Shown: positions 23,567 to 36,202 of the stretch, one piece after another | Position numbering within the stretch: the first letter of the stretch is position 1 | Layout of the letters: every line of letters starts with the position of its first letter | Assembly (NCBI GenBank): GCA_030248215.1 | Contig: JASANG010002432.1 | Coordinates: forward strand, 1 to 64,000 | Direction: 5' to 3' | DNA from: Enoplolaimus lenunculus | Taxonomy: Eukaryota > Nematoda > Enoplea > Enoplida > Thoracostomopsidae | Length of the DNA: 64,000 nucleotides | The notes under the pieces: generated by a model | What the model saw: the letters and a program-made list of their open reading frames with translations, nothing else | Databases searched by the model: none | What the model was told of the DNA's origin: nothing | Position numbers and translations under genes: made by a program

Positions 23567-24539
23567 CTTGATTTTCAAAAACAGTTTTGGCGTTCCAGAA
23601 TAACAGCTGATACTTGTTTAGTTTTCAAAGCACACTGGTGTTAGTTTGATAGAACGCAAAATTATTTTCCTAAGTATAATAGTATGCTTGGGCTGTAGCC
23701 TCAAAAAGTAATCAAATACCCAGCACTTGACGTATTGGGCAGTCCAGTTTAGAACTCGTAAAACAAGTTTTCAGGATGCAATTACGCGATATCATTGGTT
23801 TTTAAGGACACGATACCTATATACCAAATACATTGAATGTTTCATGAAATCTATACTGTGCCTTGCCTATTGTATTATATTAAGTAAATTAATTACTATT
23901 TTTCTCAAAGAGTTCGGTTGAACTATAAGTATATATAGTGCTCAATTTCTGCGGCTCATTTGAAGATCAGGGGCGGAAGATTTTTCTGTGGCACTGCAAT
24001 ACGCCTAGGCTTCCGCTTAAATTTACGCTTAAGAATATGCTTATACTACTGTTACAGCCCTGTTCAATACATTGGCCATTTTTGTAGTAGCCGCGTACGA
24101 CTAAAACTACTCATGTTTTTGTGACTATTTTTATGTAAAAAATCCAAAATACATTGGAAAAACGTTGTCCTTGCAGCTAACTTTGACGTAAGCATTATTA
24201 CGCAAGTCAAAAACTTAACCATCACATAAATCCGGCCTAATTTTTCACTAGCGCATTACATAATTTTATACAAACGTTGTTTTTAAGGTGAAATTTTCAT
24301 TTTTAGACGAAGCATTTTTAATTAATAAAAAATTATGTATATGTTAAAAAGTTTTCAAGTAACGCGATATCCTAATACCTCCGTGCAAAACTGAGTTAGA
24401 CAAACTTTGTACGCTGAGCTCGCAGGTGAGGTAATTTTTATCAATTGTGTATCCACAGGAAAGCCAGCATTTCGTTTGTTTGTTGCCGGCACTCCAAATA
24501 ACTGGTGAAAACAACGTGAATTATGATCCTAGACATACT

Positions 24540-25212
24540 ATGCGGGGTTTATGTTACAACTGCGGCAGTTCGGAAAACGATTTGTCCCATGTTGATTCGA
24601 CTTTAATGTAACGTGATCATAATAGCTGGTATGCGACAAAATATGAACGCCATGTGTCATTGGCGTTGCAAATCCCTGATCTCAAGTGATCATCGCTTAC
24701 AAATAGCCATATTCCACATAATACTGGAGATTTATGCGAATATAATTTGATATTCGAAAAGTTTACACAATATCACAAGATAATTATGCAGGACAACGTA
24801 GTTTGCGCGCACTAATATAATAGTAAAAAGCTAGATAATATTGCATTATATGATAACGAACGTTAAATTAGCTTCTATTTTTGTGTTTCAGGCGAAAGCT
24901 TTTCCTAAATGTATTCCTAGGTACAAAGAATTCAAATTCGATATTGTAGGATTGACATTCTACATGACATTCAGGCAAGTTTAGCACAGCTTTGCAGAAA
25001 TTTTCAAACATGTAATATGACACTGACAGACAATATTTGAAATATCATATGATATTGCAGTTGGGACAAACAGGTCACATCAGGATAGCACACAATTCAA
25101 ATGTTTTGAATTTGATAGCGGATCAACGTGAAGACAAAACGTTATAAGTACCCGCTTTGCAATAAAAACAAAACGTGTTTCACGTTGCCCCGATTATAAC
25201 GTGAACCCCGCA
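24540..25212. mobile_element. DNA element with ATGCGGGGTT termini
   Basis: The inverted ends are ATGCGGGGTTTATGTTACA and ATGCGGGGTTCACGTTATA. It is 673 bp with no coding capacity. The part at about 24960-25110 is related to 21360-21520 inside another element with different ends. Confidence 0.65.
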
Positions 25213-25552
25213 TTATCCATCACTCGCATGACTGAGTACTCATTTTCGATTTTATCTCTCCTGTATTTTCAAGCTATAGAATTTAAACCGCCAAGCTCAC
25301 GGCAGGGAGACATTCACTTTCACCGCTCTGTTATAACAGGACATTGACGCTCGAGCTCTGGAGGGCTGTCGTGAACGTTTTATGGACACAGTAGTACGCA
25401 TAAGTTTCAAAACTATGTAATACCTGTTCTAATTAGTGCCGCGTGTTAAAAGCAAAATTACAAGGGAAATAACTCACTGACTAATCGTGAACCCTATTAA
25501 AAAGAAAAGTAAATGTTTAGCTGAACTCTGAAAATTAATATATTTACGATAC

Positions 25553-25640
25553 TGTAGTGAACCGAATAACATACGGGCGTAATAACAGTCGAGAATCCTC
25601 TATAAATGTTGATTACAATAATTAGATGACTTGAACCAAG
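25553..25640. mobile_element. TA-flanked MITE, partial left end
   Basis: TACTGTAGTGAACCGAATAA and about 60 bp beyond match the left end of the family at 11269 and 27631. The remainder is missing and a foldback element follows directly. Confidence 0.6.
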
Positions 25641-25979
25641 AGTGGATGATCACTCTAACAAGAGTGTGCAACTGGGTACATTCTGTATATTAAAGAATGT
25701 ACCCGCACGCGTTGCGTTTTTGGCCTACCCCCTCATTTTGGGGGGTCAATTTTACGTTCATTTTACACGTGTATCCGCCAGCCAACACCGAAAATATAAT
25801 CGGACCACATTTTAGTATATACATTCACACATGAATTTCAATATCGATGGAGATTTTGACCCTCTCCCCCCCAAATAGGGGCGGGGTAAGCCAAAAATGC
25901 AAGTTGCGCTGGGTACATTTTTTTCTACACAGAATGTACCCAGTTGCATACTCTTGTTAAAGGGTATCATGCACTCTTG
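25637..25979. mobile_element. Foldback element with 7-bp target duplication
   Basis: Inverted arms of about 115 bp start CAAGAGTGGATGAT and CAAGAGTGCATGAT and share TGCAACTGGGTACATTCTGT. The flanks carry a perfect CTTGAAC duplication (25630-25636 and 25980-25986). The centre is a short G/C-run segment. No coding capacity. The superfamily is not assigned, because 7-bp duplications are not typical of the main superfamilies. Confidence 0.8.
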
Positions 25980-25989
25980 CTTGAACCAA

Positions 25990-27630
25990 AGTAAAACTAC
26001 AGTACACAATTTGATTAATATATACAAAGTATTGCCAATATTCATCGCAGTAGAGAATGGTTAATTGAAAAGCGTGGGATTCAAATTTACAAAACGTGGT
26101 TTGAACAAGTTATTTAACTGAAAGCCAAATATATGGTCACAGCGAGATAACTCATACATAATAATTTTCAAAAATGCATTACGGTTAGTTATATTTAAGA
26201 TAAACTAATCGTAAATCATCAAGGCTACAAGCATTCGTCTAGCCAGAATTTTTAATTGGACAACTATAGATCCTGGATTAGGGGGATGCTAGAAAATCAA
26301 ACCGCCCTCTGGCTTAGTTCTGGTACCGAAATCTTTAATGTATTAACCGCGATGTATTATTTTATTAGTTTCTAAGTTATTTATTAGCGCAACTTTAACT
26401 TTTCCTCGAAGTTTAAAATGCTGGCATGAGAGCAATATTTCTGAAGTAGCTACATTATTAATTTACGATCACGTAGAAATTGCACTGTCACAGGTCCAAT
26501 GACATTTGATTTGTAAACTAGCAGTTTAATATACTAGTTAAATTTGTTCGCAAAAAAGAATTTTTGTCTTCGTTCCCAAGATTTTATACGGTTTTTTCAG
26601 GATAGTTTGTTTTAATTGACTCGTGTTTTTACCAGTTATTCGGACACAGAGAATCAAGTATAAATCATGAGGTTGCATTCTTAGCATTCGCTGTTACTAT
26701 GGTTCTCATATTATACCTACCGGAAGCTCCAATCCTAATTGAGCAACGTTTATTTCGGTCTATTTCCTTGATTTACCTTGCATTTAACACTAGTGACAAT
26801 AACATAACATTATGTTGGTTTTGCATGATAAAGTTTGAAAATGAACATAATTACTTCCCGGTCTCAAATCAGTCTTTGGTGCGACCTTCAATAGGTGCAG
26901 CGGCGAGTAATGGTTTAACGGACGGCCGAAACTGCAGTCGTTAAATCTTGATGCAGTGGGTAGCAAGGTGCCGTTGAACTCAAAGTTACCGAACCGGAGC
27001 CACTGATTGGCCGCACGAATGTGGTAACATTATAAATGAAGTCTTCGAATTAAAAAACGAGCGAAAAAATAACATTTTTAAAGTTTTAGAATGAAAATTT
27101 AGGAATCTTTGAAGCGTTTCGCAGCATCTCTGGCGATTTGAAAAATTGTGCTTCCAAAGATACATTAGAACGTGTTTATACGAGATTGCCTAAACCGACG
27201 CAAAAAATAACCCAGAATCTGATCGCCAACTCTTTCTATACACTCATGAAAAACCGGGCGGCCCTAAAACATGGGCCCTGAAAATAGTGCTGATGAATTT
27301 TAGTTACATCATTGTGTGGAAAATTCTCGTTCAGAATTTTTAATAAAAATCGTTCTTGTATATCTAAAACACATAACCTTTTTAAGACTGCCGCTAGCGA
27401 AAACAGAGTCACCGCAGTTCGTAGCCAAATAACAAAAAGAGGTTCCTCTGGTGATTGGGTTGCAAGGTTGCAAAGACGGATAGAGTGAATTTAAGGGTCG
27501 AATCTCTCACTGGATCCTTGTAAATTCAAAAGTTTGCCTCGCTATTCTAACGTAGCGTCTAGCCACTCGCTATATTCTACAACTTCTCTCTCGTTACGCT
27601 TTCTCACAAAAGTATTTATCCTTGACGCTA
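25990..27630. other. No gene recognised
   Basis: No exon with convincing splice sites was seen. The open frame at 26699-26944 has no family signature. Confidence 0.4.
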
Positions 27631-28059
27631 CTGTAGTGATCCGAACAAGAGGGGGTAATAAGAGGGGGTACCCATTTTGAGTCCCAAACAAAAGGATTCC
27701 GTATCCCTATTAAGAGTCCGTAAGGGAATAGAGTCCCTAAACCCTAATGAGTCCATAAATATCAAGTAGCGCATAAATGACTCCAGGACTAAATAAAGAT
27801 GTGTTCGAAACTTTAAAGCGTACTTTAGTTTTGAAAGTACATTCCCAAGTATAACCTTGCATTATATATTGCTCAAACTTTTGATAAAGGCAAATAAACG
27901 TTTAATTCAACGGATGATTGCAATACCGGATATATATCAATATGAAATGGGGCGGAGGGCGGGTTGAAAATGAATAACAGTCCGTAACCGAATAACAGGG
28001 AGCACCCTCTGGCGAAACCAAATAAATATCATTCCCCACATTTATTCGGGTCACTACAG
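27631..28059. mobile_element. TA-flanked MITE, longest copy
   Basis: CTGTAGTGATCCGAACAAG at the left and the inverse of CTGTAGTGACCCGAATAAA at the right, each flanked by TA, bound 429 bp. The interior includes the segment also seen in the inverted partial copy at 18398-18622. No coding capacity. Confidence 0.8.
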
Positions 28060-28943
28060 TATGTCCTCTGGGAACGGCTGAGCATACAGCACATTGGAGA
28101 GGTCCGACCTAAAATTGCACAGTGTAAGACTATCCACTCATAAAACTCCATAGCGGCAAAAAAGTAAAGTTCGAGAAGAATTTAGATAATTACACATGTG
28201 GCGGATTTGCTACATGCAAAAACATTCAGGTTCAATGAGATTTATTAAAAACCAACATTTCCGTTTCCGGTTTTTCGTTGACAATATTTTGCCAAAATAC
28301 ATCCTGCGTAAGTATATACAAAGTTTCAGGGCGTGTCTATGCAATTTGCAGACGCAAAACTGCACATGCATATCAAAAAACAAAAGATATGCGTAGTCTT
28401 TTGTCAAAAAAACTTGCTTGCTTAAAAGCGACAATGATGCAACTACTATTAAAGCGTGTTTTTGCCCAAAACCTTCATGTTTACACTTTATCACGGAGAT
28501 TTATTACCTAAAACGTTTTAGACTATTTTGCGGTCTACGCCAACGCTAATTGCTAAACCAAAATACGCGGTAGTTGCAGAGCAGATACAGTGTAATGCGA
28601 AGGTGTAACAACTAGAGGAAATCCAACGGGGCCAAGACCGCCTCCAATGACTGACAAATTGATTTCTGCTAATAAAACTAAATACTAGCTGATATTTCAA
28701 AGCTAAAAACAAAACTATAAGTAATAAACTAATTGACAATGCCTTTCCTAAACAATAATCCTCGCTACACTCATACAGTGCTGCCTAAAGCGGAGTTAAT
28801 AAGTGATCGAAAGCTCAAAACTTGTATCCAGTTTTCCACGGTATAGCGGAGTAAAGTGGGAAACTGTCTCCTTGTACCCATACCTTTAATTTTCATGAAT
28901 AAGTAGATGTAATGACACTAAATCAATTGCGTCCCAAGTGATC
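28060..28943. other. Mostly non-coding; one weak exon-like stretch
   Basis: On the minus strand at about 28668-28555 an ATTAGCAG acceptor is followed by SVIGGGLGPVGFPLVVTP and a stop after about 37 codons. It may be a short terminal exon, but no partner was seen. Confidence 0.25.
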
Positions 28944-29189
28944 TTATTCGTTCAAAATACAAATATATGGGGATTTTGCACGGTAGCACTGTGAACCATC
29001 TATAAATTTTCTGACACCACATGCAAATTCTCCGGTAATACATGGACCATTTTCGCACCATTTTGTACTTCCTTCACCTAACCAAACAAAATAATGCGAC
29101 ACTGGATCCGTGAAATTTAAACAAAATCTTTGTTTGCTCATATCATGAGCGGACATCCACCCAAACACAATCACGATTAAGCTGGTCAT
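28944..29189 (-). CDS. Small cysteine-rich secreted protein (81 aa), uncharacterised
   Basis: The ATG at 29189 opens MTSLIVIVFGWMSAHD, a short signal-peptide-like segment, followed by about 65 residues with six cysteines: RFCLNF, KWCEN, GPCITG, FACGV, SQCYRA and YICILNE-stop. One N-glycosylation site (NFT) follows the first cysteine. Six cysteines in such a short chain suggest a three-disulfide secreted domain. I do not recognise the family. It lies about 430 bp downstream of the FF gene stop on the same strand. The open frame extends upstream of this ATG, so an additional 5' exon cannot be excluded. Confidence 0.45.
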   Translation of the reverse strand: MTSLIVIVFGWMSAHDMSKQRFCLNFTDPVSHYFVWLGEGSTKWCENGPCITGEFACGVRKFIDGSQCYRAKSPYICILNE

Positions 29190-29618
29190 GAAAATTGTCG
29201 GCAATATCTTAGACAAAGAACAACTTTTAAAGTATATAGTTTTCACCACCAGCCCAGGTAATTTAAAATACAAAAAATGATTTCGGTAATAATGCTATTA
29301 TTTCTAGCAAAAAATTTCAAATTTAGAAGTAAAAAATGAAAAGATTTAAGATGAATCTTATCATTCTGATACAGCCTCAAGTTTGAGACTGACACTACAG
29401 ATTCTTTGCGTAGCTGTTGTCTCAAATGATAGAGGAAGTTAGCACATACAAATAGCCCTAAGGCTATGCGAAAGCATAATCGTAAGCCTAACACAAAGCT
29501 TAAATCTATTCGCATAAGCGTGTTGACGCTCAACAATTTTTAAGTCGACGAGAGTTCGGATGCCAAGTTGTTCGTCGAAAGGCTCTCGGGCGCGGATGCT
29601 CTAAAGTACCAGAGATTA

Positions 29619-32600
29619 TTAAGATTTGATTTGTTTACGATCTGCAACACTACCGCCACACGCGATCCATTTGAACAACGGAATTACAAAGCGACGCAGT
29701 AAACAACCAAAAATAATCAACAAAATTACATATCCGGCAATTTCGACTACTGCCGCTAGCGTTTCCGGGGTACTATTAATACCGTCTAGCCACTTACGCG
29801 GATCAAGATACTGTAAGAATTGTGCAGGACCTATTTCATTGTTACAGTCAATACAAGAGCTTGTCTTGGTTTCAATGATACTGTAAAGAGCAAAACTGTG
29901 CTGTGGTTCTGCGTGATAGCCAGCTAATTTGCATATTTTTGTCGATGTTGACGACCCGCGTGGATACGCACATAGCTGTTGATCTGACCGGATGTAAGAC
30001 GGTAGCGGAAACAGTTGGACAGCGACAGCAGTGTCCGTCGGTGCTATTGTAGTTGTAAAGCTGATGTTTGCATTTCCGTTACGGGTATCAGAGCCATAGC
30101 TGGCGAACATTTTGTCGACAGAACGCATATCACAAATTATAGTTCCTGCAGCGCCAACAAATGTGATGTTAACAAAAGTGTTTGAATATTTATCAAGATG
30201 TATTGATGCATGAAAGTCCCGCAAATACGAGCCATGATAGCCAAAAACAATTTGTGGTGTGCCGGTCAGTTTAATGCCGAGTCTGACCCGGCTATATGGT
30301 TTCAGCATGGCGACTATTTGGCGACTTAACTCTCGGCCTTTGCCATTTGCTGTGCTGTCCAGATAAGATCCCCTTTTAGAATCAGGTGCAATAAGTCCGT
30401 GGACACCCGTGATCCACGGGTAATATTCACGAACATCGGTTCCTAATGCGCGTTGTTTGAGGATTTTAGGCGAATCCGGTGTCGTGAAAAATTCCATGTC
30501 GAACGCGCTTGAGTATTGTTGTAATTTGCAATTTATGCTGCGTGCAGAATGTGCACGCTGCAGTTTGATTGCACCATTGCGCACGGACCAACGTTCAGTA
30601 CTAGTGTTTAGCCGAAACCAACCTACTTTCGATAGACTCCATTCTAGGCCTGAATTTATTGGAACTCCAGTTAGAAGCTGATATTTGGTTGTGTTTGCAT
30701 CGAGAAATATAGCATTAGTAAACGAAGTGGGGTGTTGGTAAAAGTATGTCGCTTCCGGTAAAGTTTTCAGTTGTGAAATCACAGTTAAATAGACGAATAT
30801 TCGCTGGTTGGCCTGAAACACAATTTCGTGATCTTTGTTTTCAGACACAACGTACTGTTGACTTTCGAGCAACACTGCTGAATTGTTTGACCCGGATCCG
30901 GGCACAAATAGTTCATATTTTACTCGTAAAATGGTTTCCGGTTGACCCAATTCCACGGCTTCGTAGCGTTGATGCTTTCGAGGTGCAAGGAGTTTAACCT
31001 AAAATGCAAATAACCTCTGCAGCGTTCATGAAAGATTTGTATTTCTAATATCATTATGGTCTAAAGCAAAAAATGCGTATTCTTAGTTGTACTTATGCCT
31101 GTACAATAGTAGCCGCATTTCCAAAATGACATGACCTGCTATCGCTAGTAGCGAACAAGAGAATACAGCGGAAAGGTGAAGCGAAACATGGAAACTGACA
31201 CTTACTGTTTTTAACAAAAAAATAGCAACTGCTGTCTTAACTGATGTTGAAACTCCGCCGACTTTCAATTTTTAGATGTTATTCTGAGTAAAGATCCTGT
31301 ATAATTTGATTTGGTTCAAACCTGGTCCTTAGTCTTTTACAGCGCTCGTAACTTTCTGCATAATGCTGGCGCTGCGTATTGTAAGTAGCCGATAAAATAT
31401 TTAGACATTAACGTTACTTGACAACATATTTCCGACTCTCCTGGCAGAGTACATCCACCGTTGCTTTGATGTGGATGATAAAGCGTATAGCACAAACCGT
31501 TCGCTGCAGAACAATTACCAAAACTGAAACGTAAATCATAATTGCATTTCTGATGCTTGAATTCGCATGTTAGGTCTATTCATGGGTTGAACTTTAGGTG
31601 TTTCTAATATGATGAAAAATGATGAAAAATAGATAAATATTAAACAATGATGTGGAATATATCTGCATTTAATAAAGCAAATATTATGATTAATCAGCTT
31701 TTATGCTTTAATTTGCAAAGTTTGTGCAGCGAGGTTTATGTCGTCATCGTGATTTCTATGAAAAATTACCAAGATGGAACAGGACCGTACCTCTATACTG
31801 CGTCTGCACGTATTTTAACCGGTGCTAAATGTTGTGACGTCCAGTGTTTTTAATATTTTTCAATATGTGCAGCATGTAGCACCTACATATTGCCAGATGG
31901 TGATTGAAAGGTCTAACGACAAGGTTGAAAACTTAACACATATTTAATGTTTGAGTTAGCCTATTTCGGTGTAAACTTTCACATTATTAGATGCTATTGT
32001 TATAGTTCGCTTGTTTGAGGACCTATTACTAGACTGATTGAAAATGCGAATCACAGTTCGATATATGATTCTAGAGCTGCAAAAATTGATTTAACTTTAA
32101 AAAATGATATGAGTTATATGAAGATATAAAAGGCTTATTTTTTCTAATCGAAAAATGTTGGCTGATAAACGAAAAAAGCGAAAAACGCTAGCTTCTGATA
32201 AAATTTTCATTCAATCCATTGACGCATAGTCTATATAAATTCTTACTGTTCATTAAAGAGTAACATTCTCCTGATAACGAATGAAAGAGACAAAATAACA
32301 GGCGGTGTCATACGCATGCGCGTTATACAAGGAGATAGGTATTGTTAAAATTTGTGCTTTTTCCAAAAAGTGCACTCTTTTCGCCGCTGATCATTGATTT
32401 ACCCTGATTTTCCACTGCAGTGGTCGGTTCCACCAGGGCAATCGCATATGCAGTCAACATCAACCACAGGTATTGCGAACGTGTATGCATGCCTTACTGG
32501 ATAATGCTGTTCAGATGTGTCCACTGAAAATACGTACAACAGCGATGGGGCCGAGATATTTGTGTCATTCATGGAAGAGTTTTCAACTCTTTGGGACCAT

Positions 32601-33256
32601 GGGGAGCCACGGCTGGCAGAAAAGGACGCTCTGCGGCGGAGACGACCATTTGATTGCGTAGGTTGAAAGTATAGTTGAAAGCAAAGGTTCTAAAACAGTC
32701 GAATATTGAAATTTAACTTTGGTGCCAAGAAGTTTATATATAAGCTTGCTATAGCAAGCATATACCTATACTATGCCAGCTTTATCGACAGTTAACCTAT
32801 AAATGTTTGCTTGTTGCAACGCGATACTGAAATTTAATTGACATTGACCCATATAAAACAGGACCAATCGAGTTAGCAAAATGGATTACTTCCAATTGTC
32901 ACAGGTCCTTGACAATACAAAATGGCGTAAAATGCGGATATCGAGATTGAATCCGGATCGGGTATTCGTAGAACACAAAAGTTTTTTCGGCTGCTTGTCT
33001 GGTAGAAAAAAATTTAAATCAGAAACAAAATTTCATACTCTACCTGCCCGATCATTATATCAGCGGTGATTTCAGTCGAAATAGAATAAACTGTGCGAAC
33101 GTTTGCAAAGCTTCGACTGTCAGGAAAGAACATTTCTTTCGTTTGTGCGACTGCCTTTGATACTTGGTGACAATGCGGTACTCGCAGTTCACTCGCAACA
33201 AACATTGTATTTGTATTGAGCAGTCTGTGATTATTAAATATCACAAAGCGATAAGT
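29619..33256 (-). CDS. FF-family (EFF-1/AFF-1-like) cell-cell fusogen, 5' end unresolved
   Basis: Minus-strand exons are 33256-33044, 32689-32403, 31523-31418 and 30998-29619 (stop). All internal junctions are GT-AG and in phase, giving about 661 codons, close to nematode EFF-1 in length. The cysteine-rich N-terminal module shows VDCICDCPGG, then NCSAANGLCY, then GGCTLPGESEICCQ, the spacing I recall for FF proteins. Exon 4 continues with AVELGQPE, then KVGWFR (30629-30612), a motif I also recall from EFF-1. A single membrane segment (GYVILLIIFGCLL, about 29750-29695) is followed by a short basic tail (RRF to RKQIKS). Known FF proteins are type I surface proteins with a class II-like ectodomain that fuse somatic cells; that role is inferred here. 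Many NxS/T sites fit an ectodomain. The start of the first listed exon is a guess, and the exon with the signal peptide was not found. It looks intact. HAP2 was the main alternative but lacks CDCPGG. Confidence 0.78.
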
Positions 33257-36202
33257 CTCGGTTTCAAACCGTCGAAGGTATGCAATGCAGCAGCTGGCTG
33301 GTAGCCTTCACATTTTTGCGATCCGAATATTTTGTAGAAAAATGGTAAGGTTTCTAATACATAAAGTTAACATTGCATTTAGCTTTTTGCCCGCTTTCCT
33401 CGCGAAATGCTTTCTATCAAAATTGTACAATGCGAATGGGATTCGTCTTTTTGAATCAGCTGCTGTGCCCCTGGTCGAGGTCCCCTGCTACAATATGGGC
33501 TTAATCATAAAAAGGTTTGGCATCTGAATTTAAACTTGAATTTTATTCAATGAGAAGTTTTTTATAGCAATGTAGATTTGTAAATGTGTGTGCGCCTCAA
33601 ACCATTCGATTCTCATTTTAATAGAAGAAAAATATTTTCTTATCCAAAAAAAACAATTATTCTACATAAGTTTCTATTATTTAGACCTATTGTTAACCAT
33701 TTTTATCTTGTACTGACCACACACAGTGTCATTTTTTGAAAATTTTGCACGTAAAAACGAAGAAACCTTACATCGCAAACACCACCAGTAACGACTTCAT
33801 ACGCATTGCATTTCTCGTTTTGGGCTTTTATGTACTTCTGTAATCTGGTTTGATTCCACAGTTATCCTGGATACACAATAACTGTAACGTTAGCATCTAA
33901 TTGATATTTTTTCTGAAACCCTTCAATTAAACAGGCGCTTTGATCTAACCAAAAATCGCTCAATTAGAATATTTAATGTAGGGTGGCATTTATGCGGCAG
34001 TGAACATATGTTATTGCCATACGGTGATACAGTTTCAAACAAAAACTCTAAGGTTGTTTCAGTACTGTAAAATTGCCAGCATTACAGTTTGTACCATGTA
34101 AAGTTTACCCTATAACTGACAAGTTGCAGATGATTCGCGTTAGCGACCTATAATAATATTGTATATGTTTAAGTGACGATTGTATGGCAAGCTTGATAGA
34201 CAATGTAAAAGCGCAGTTAATATAGATCTTGTGTTCACTCTAGGAAAACAGGACGAGCGTGTTTGTCAGCGCAATATATATTTAACACGGATTTCAAAGA
34301 TTTTATTTGGGATCAAAACGAAATTCTTTCAACACGTCGAACAACTACAATATGCTCATGCAAGTAATCTCTCAAATTTACATTTAATTCGATCACTGGC
34401 TATTTAATGTCATTTTCGGTCAGGATATTTTACTGTCAATTTGCACCATAAAAACCAATTTTCGAAATTTGTCGAATTTTTGAGTTTTACAACGCTTCAA
34501 TGAAAAAAATTAGTAAAAAGTTTTTATAAACTAAGTGCGACAAAATTTTGCGTTCTATATTAATGGTTCTGCACATCGACCCTGATTCAAACATGTACGG
34601 CGTGCGCTATGCGTCTAGCCGCATTTGTTTCTTTCATATTAACGTGTTAATAGTTTTTTATCATGGTGTCATTTTGAATATTAATATAATCTTTTTAGTT
34701 TTTCTAAATCATTTTAAGTTTTTGTCGATTTGGTTTTTCATACATTTTTAAATCAAATATGACATATTTTCTTTGCATCGTTCAAAATAGCCCTTACTAC
34801 GGGATATTATGGATTAATAAAAGGCGTCAAAGATGAAATTGATGTCTTCAGTCTACGCGGGTTTGAGTTACTTTTAAAAGCCTGAAAGCATTTACATGGC
34901 GTTTTAGAAATTTCTCAAGCGAGTGATAACCGAAGCGCAAATTAAGTATATGCTAAATTTTTAAACAAAGTATTAGTTTTGACCCAGTTGAAAAACTTGG
35001 CCCGGGAGGTTTCTTGAACCTGTCACCATGTTCATTTCTTAAAATATTTTGAGTTTTAGGTAAAATTGGCTTAACCTTGAAATAATATGCAATTAGCAAA
35101 GATTAGCGCAGATATATGATTGCAAAATTAACGACAGAATTTAACAATGCGCAAATACAAGTAAACAGATATAACGTGATTGATTTCGAAGCTACTTCAA
35201 ATAAAGGTTGGTTCAGGGCATGCTATGTGTACAGAGTTCTGATAGTCACAAAAAATTCTCAACAGTACCTTTCAGGTAGATAGAGGTGAGCATTTTTTTA
35301 TTCAGTGCGTATATTTTTACCAATTACTGCAAACAACGATAGTTTAGGTGACGCCTCGTATACCGTGGTCTCTTGATTAGCATTCTGGTTTGAAATAAAG
35401 GGTCCACGTTATTTTAAGGGGCGTCCAGGTTTTGGGCGTATAAAACAGCATGCAAGAATTGTAAATACTGAATTTATTAGCTCATCATTTGCTGATTCAA
35501 AAATAACAAGACCTATTACCAACTGGTAATAAGTGCTACACATATATGCGAATACGAGCTGTAGCCCGAACTCAACTATACTATAAATATTCCAGTTTAA
35601 AATTTAAATTTGAATAAACAGTAGCATAGCTATCGATAGAGAATTACACTTCAACAGACACGACACACAAACGCGTTTGACCACAATAAAACGTAAATAT
35701 TAATAGTCATTTCACTGTGAATTAAGCTAGAAGATTTAGTGAAATTTTCACTAAATCCAAAATATAGTTTTTGCATTTTATCGATAAAACTTGTGTCATC
35801 TCATCATCTCCTAAACGTTTCAAGTGCCCGGCATAAAATGAATTTCTTCTAACAACACTCAGTTCGCAGTGATTCATATTTAAATTTTTAACAATTCAAA
35901 CTTCAATAGAATTGATTCGGTGTCGGTCCCATTACAACATTACTGAAATGGAGTATGGTTATTGAATAATTGTTTACTTTACACTACCATTTTGCCTACT
36001 GCTAATATTTGATGTCTTGTATGATGAGCGTTGAGAAGTTTCAGGATTAGGTTTAGGAGTACACGTCAAAGGCGGGAAAGTTGAATGTAGTCTTTTGACC
36101 GTTGGTCCCATGAATATCCTTGATTCACTTGAGGTTCAAATTTCAAGCTAGGCTTTACAGCCTTCCCTGAGTTATAGTTGACGTTCAAGCGCGAGTGGGC
36201 TC
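33257..36202. other. Upstream of the FF gene; possible disrupted exon
   Basis: Minus-strand 33950-33772 reads LDQSACLIEGFQKKYQL, then ANVTVIVYPG, then a stop codon, then LWNQTRLQKYIKAQNEKC and VVTGGVCD before a good GTAAGG donor. This may be an upstream FF exon, part of another gene, or a chance frame. The remainder is AT-rich and shows no supported exon. Confidence 0.35.

Noticed and set aside
29619-30998. HAP2/GCS1 gamete fusogen
   Set aside because: The C-terminal layout is similar, but CDCPGG and KVGWFR fit the FF family better and the usual HAP2 cysteine pattern is not seen.
29619-33256. Envelope gene of a virus-like element
   Set aside because: The gene is split by several ordinary introns in phase and has no adjacent capsid, integrase, polymerase or LTRs.
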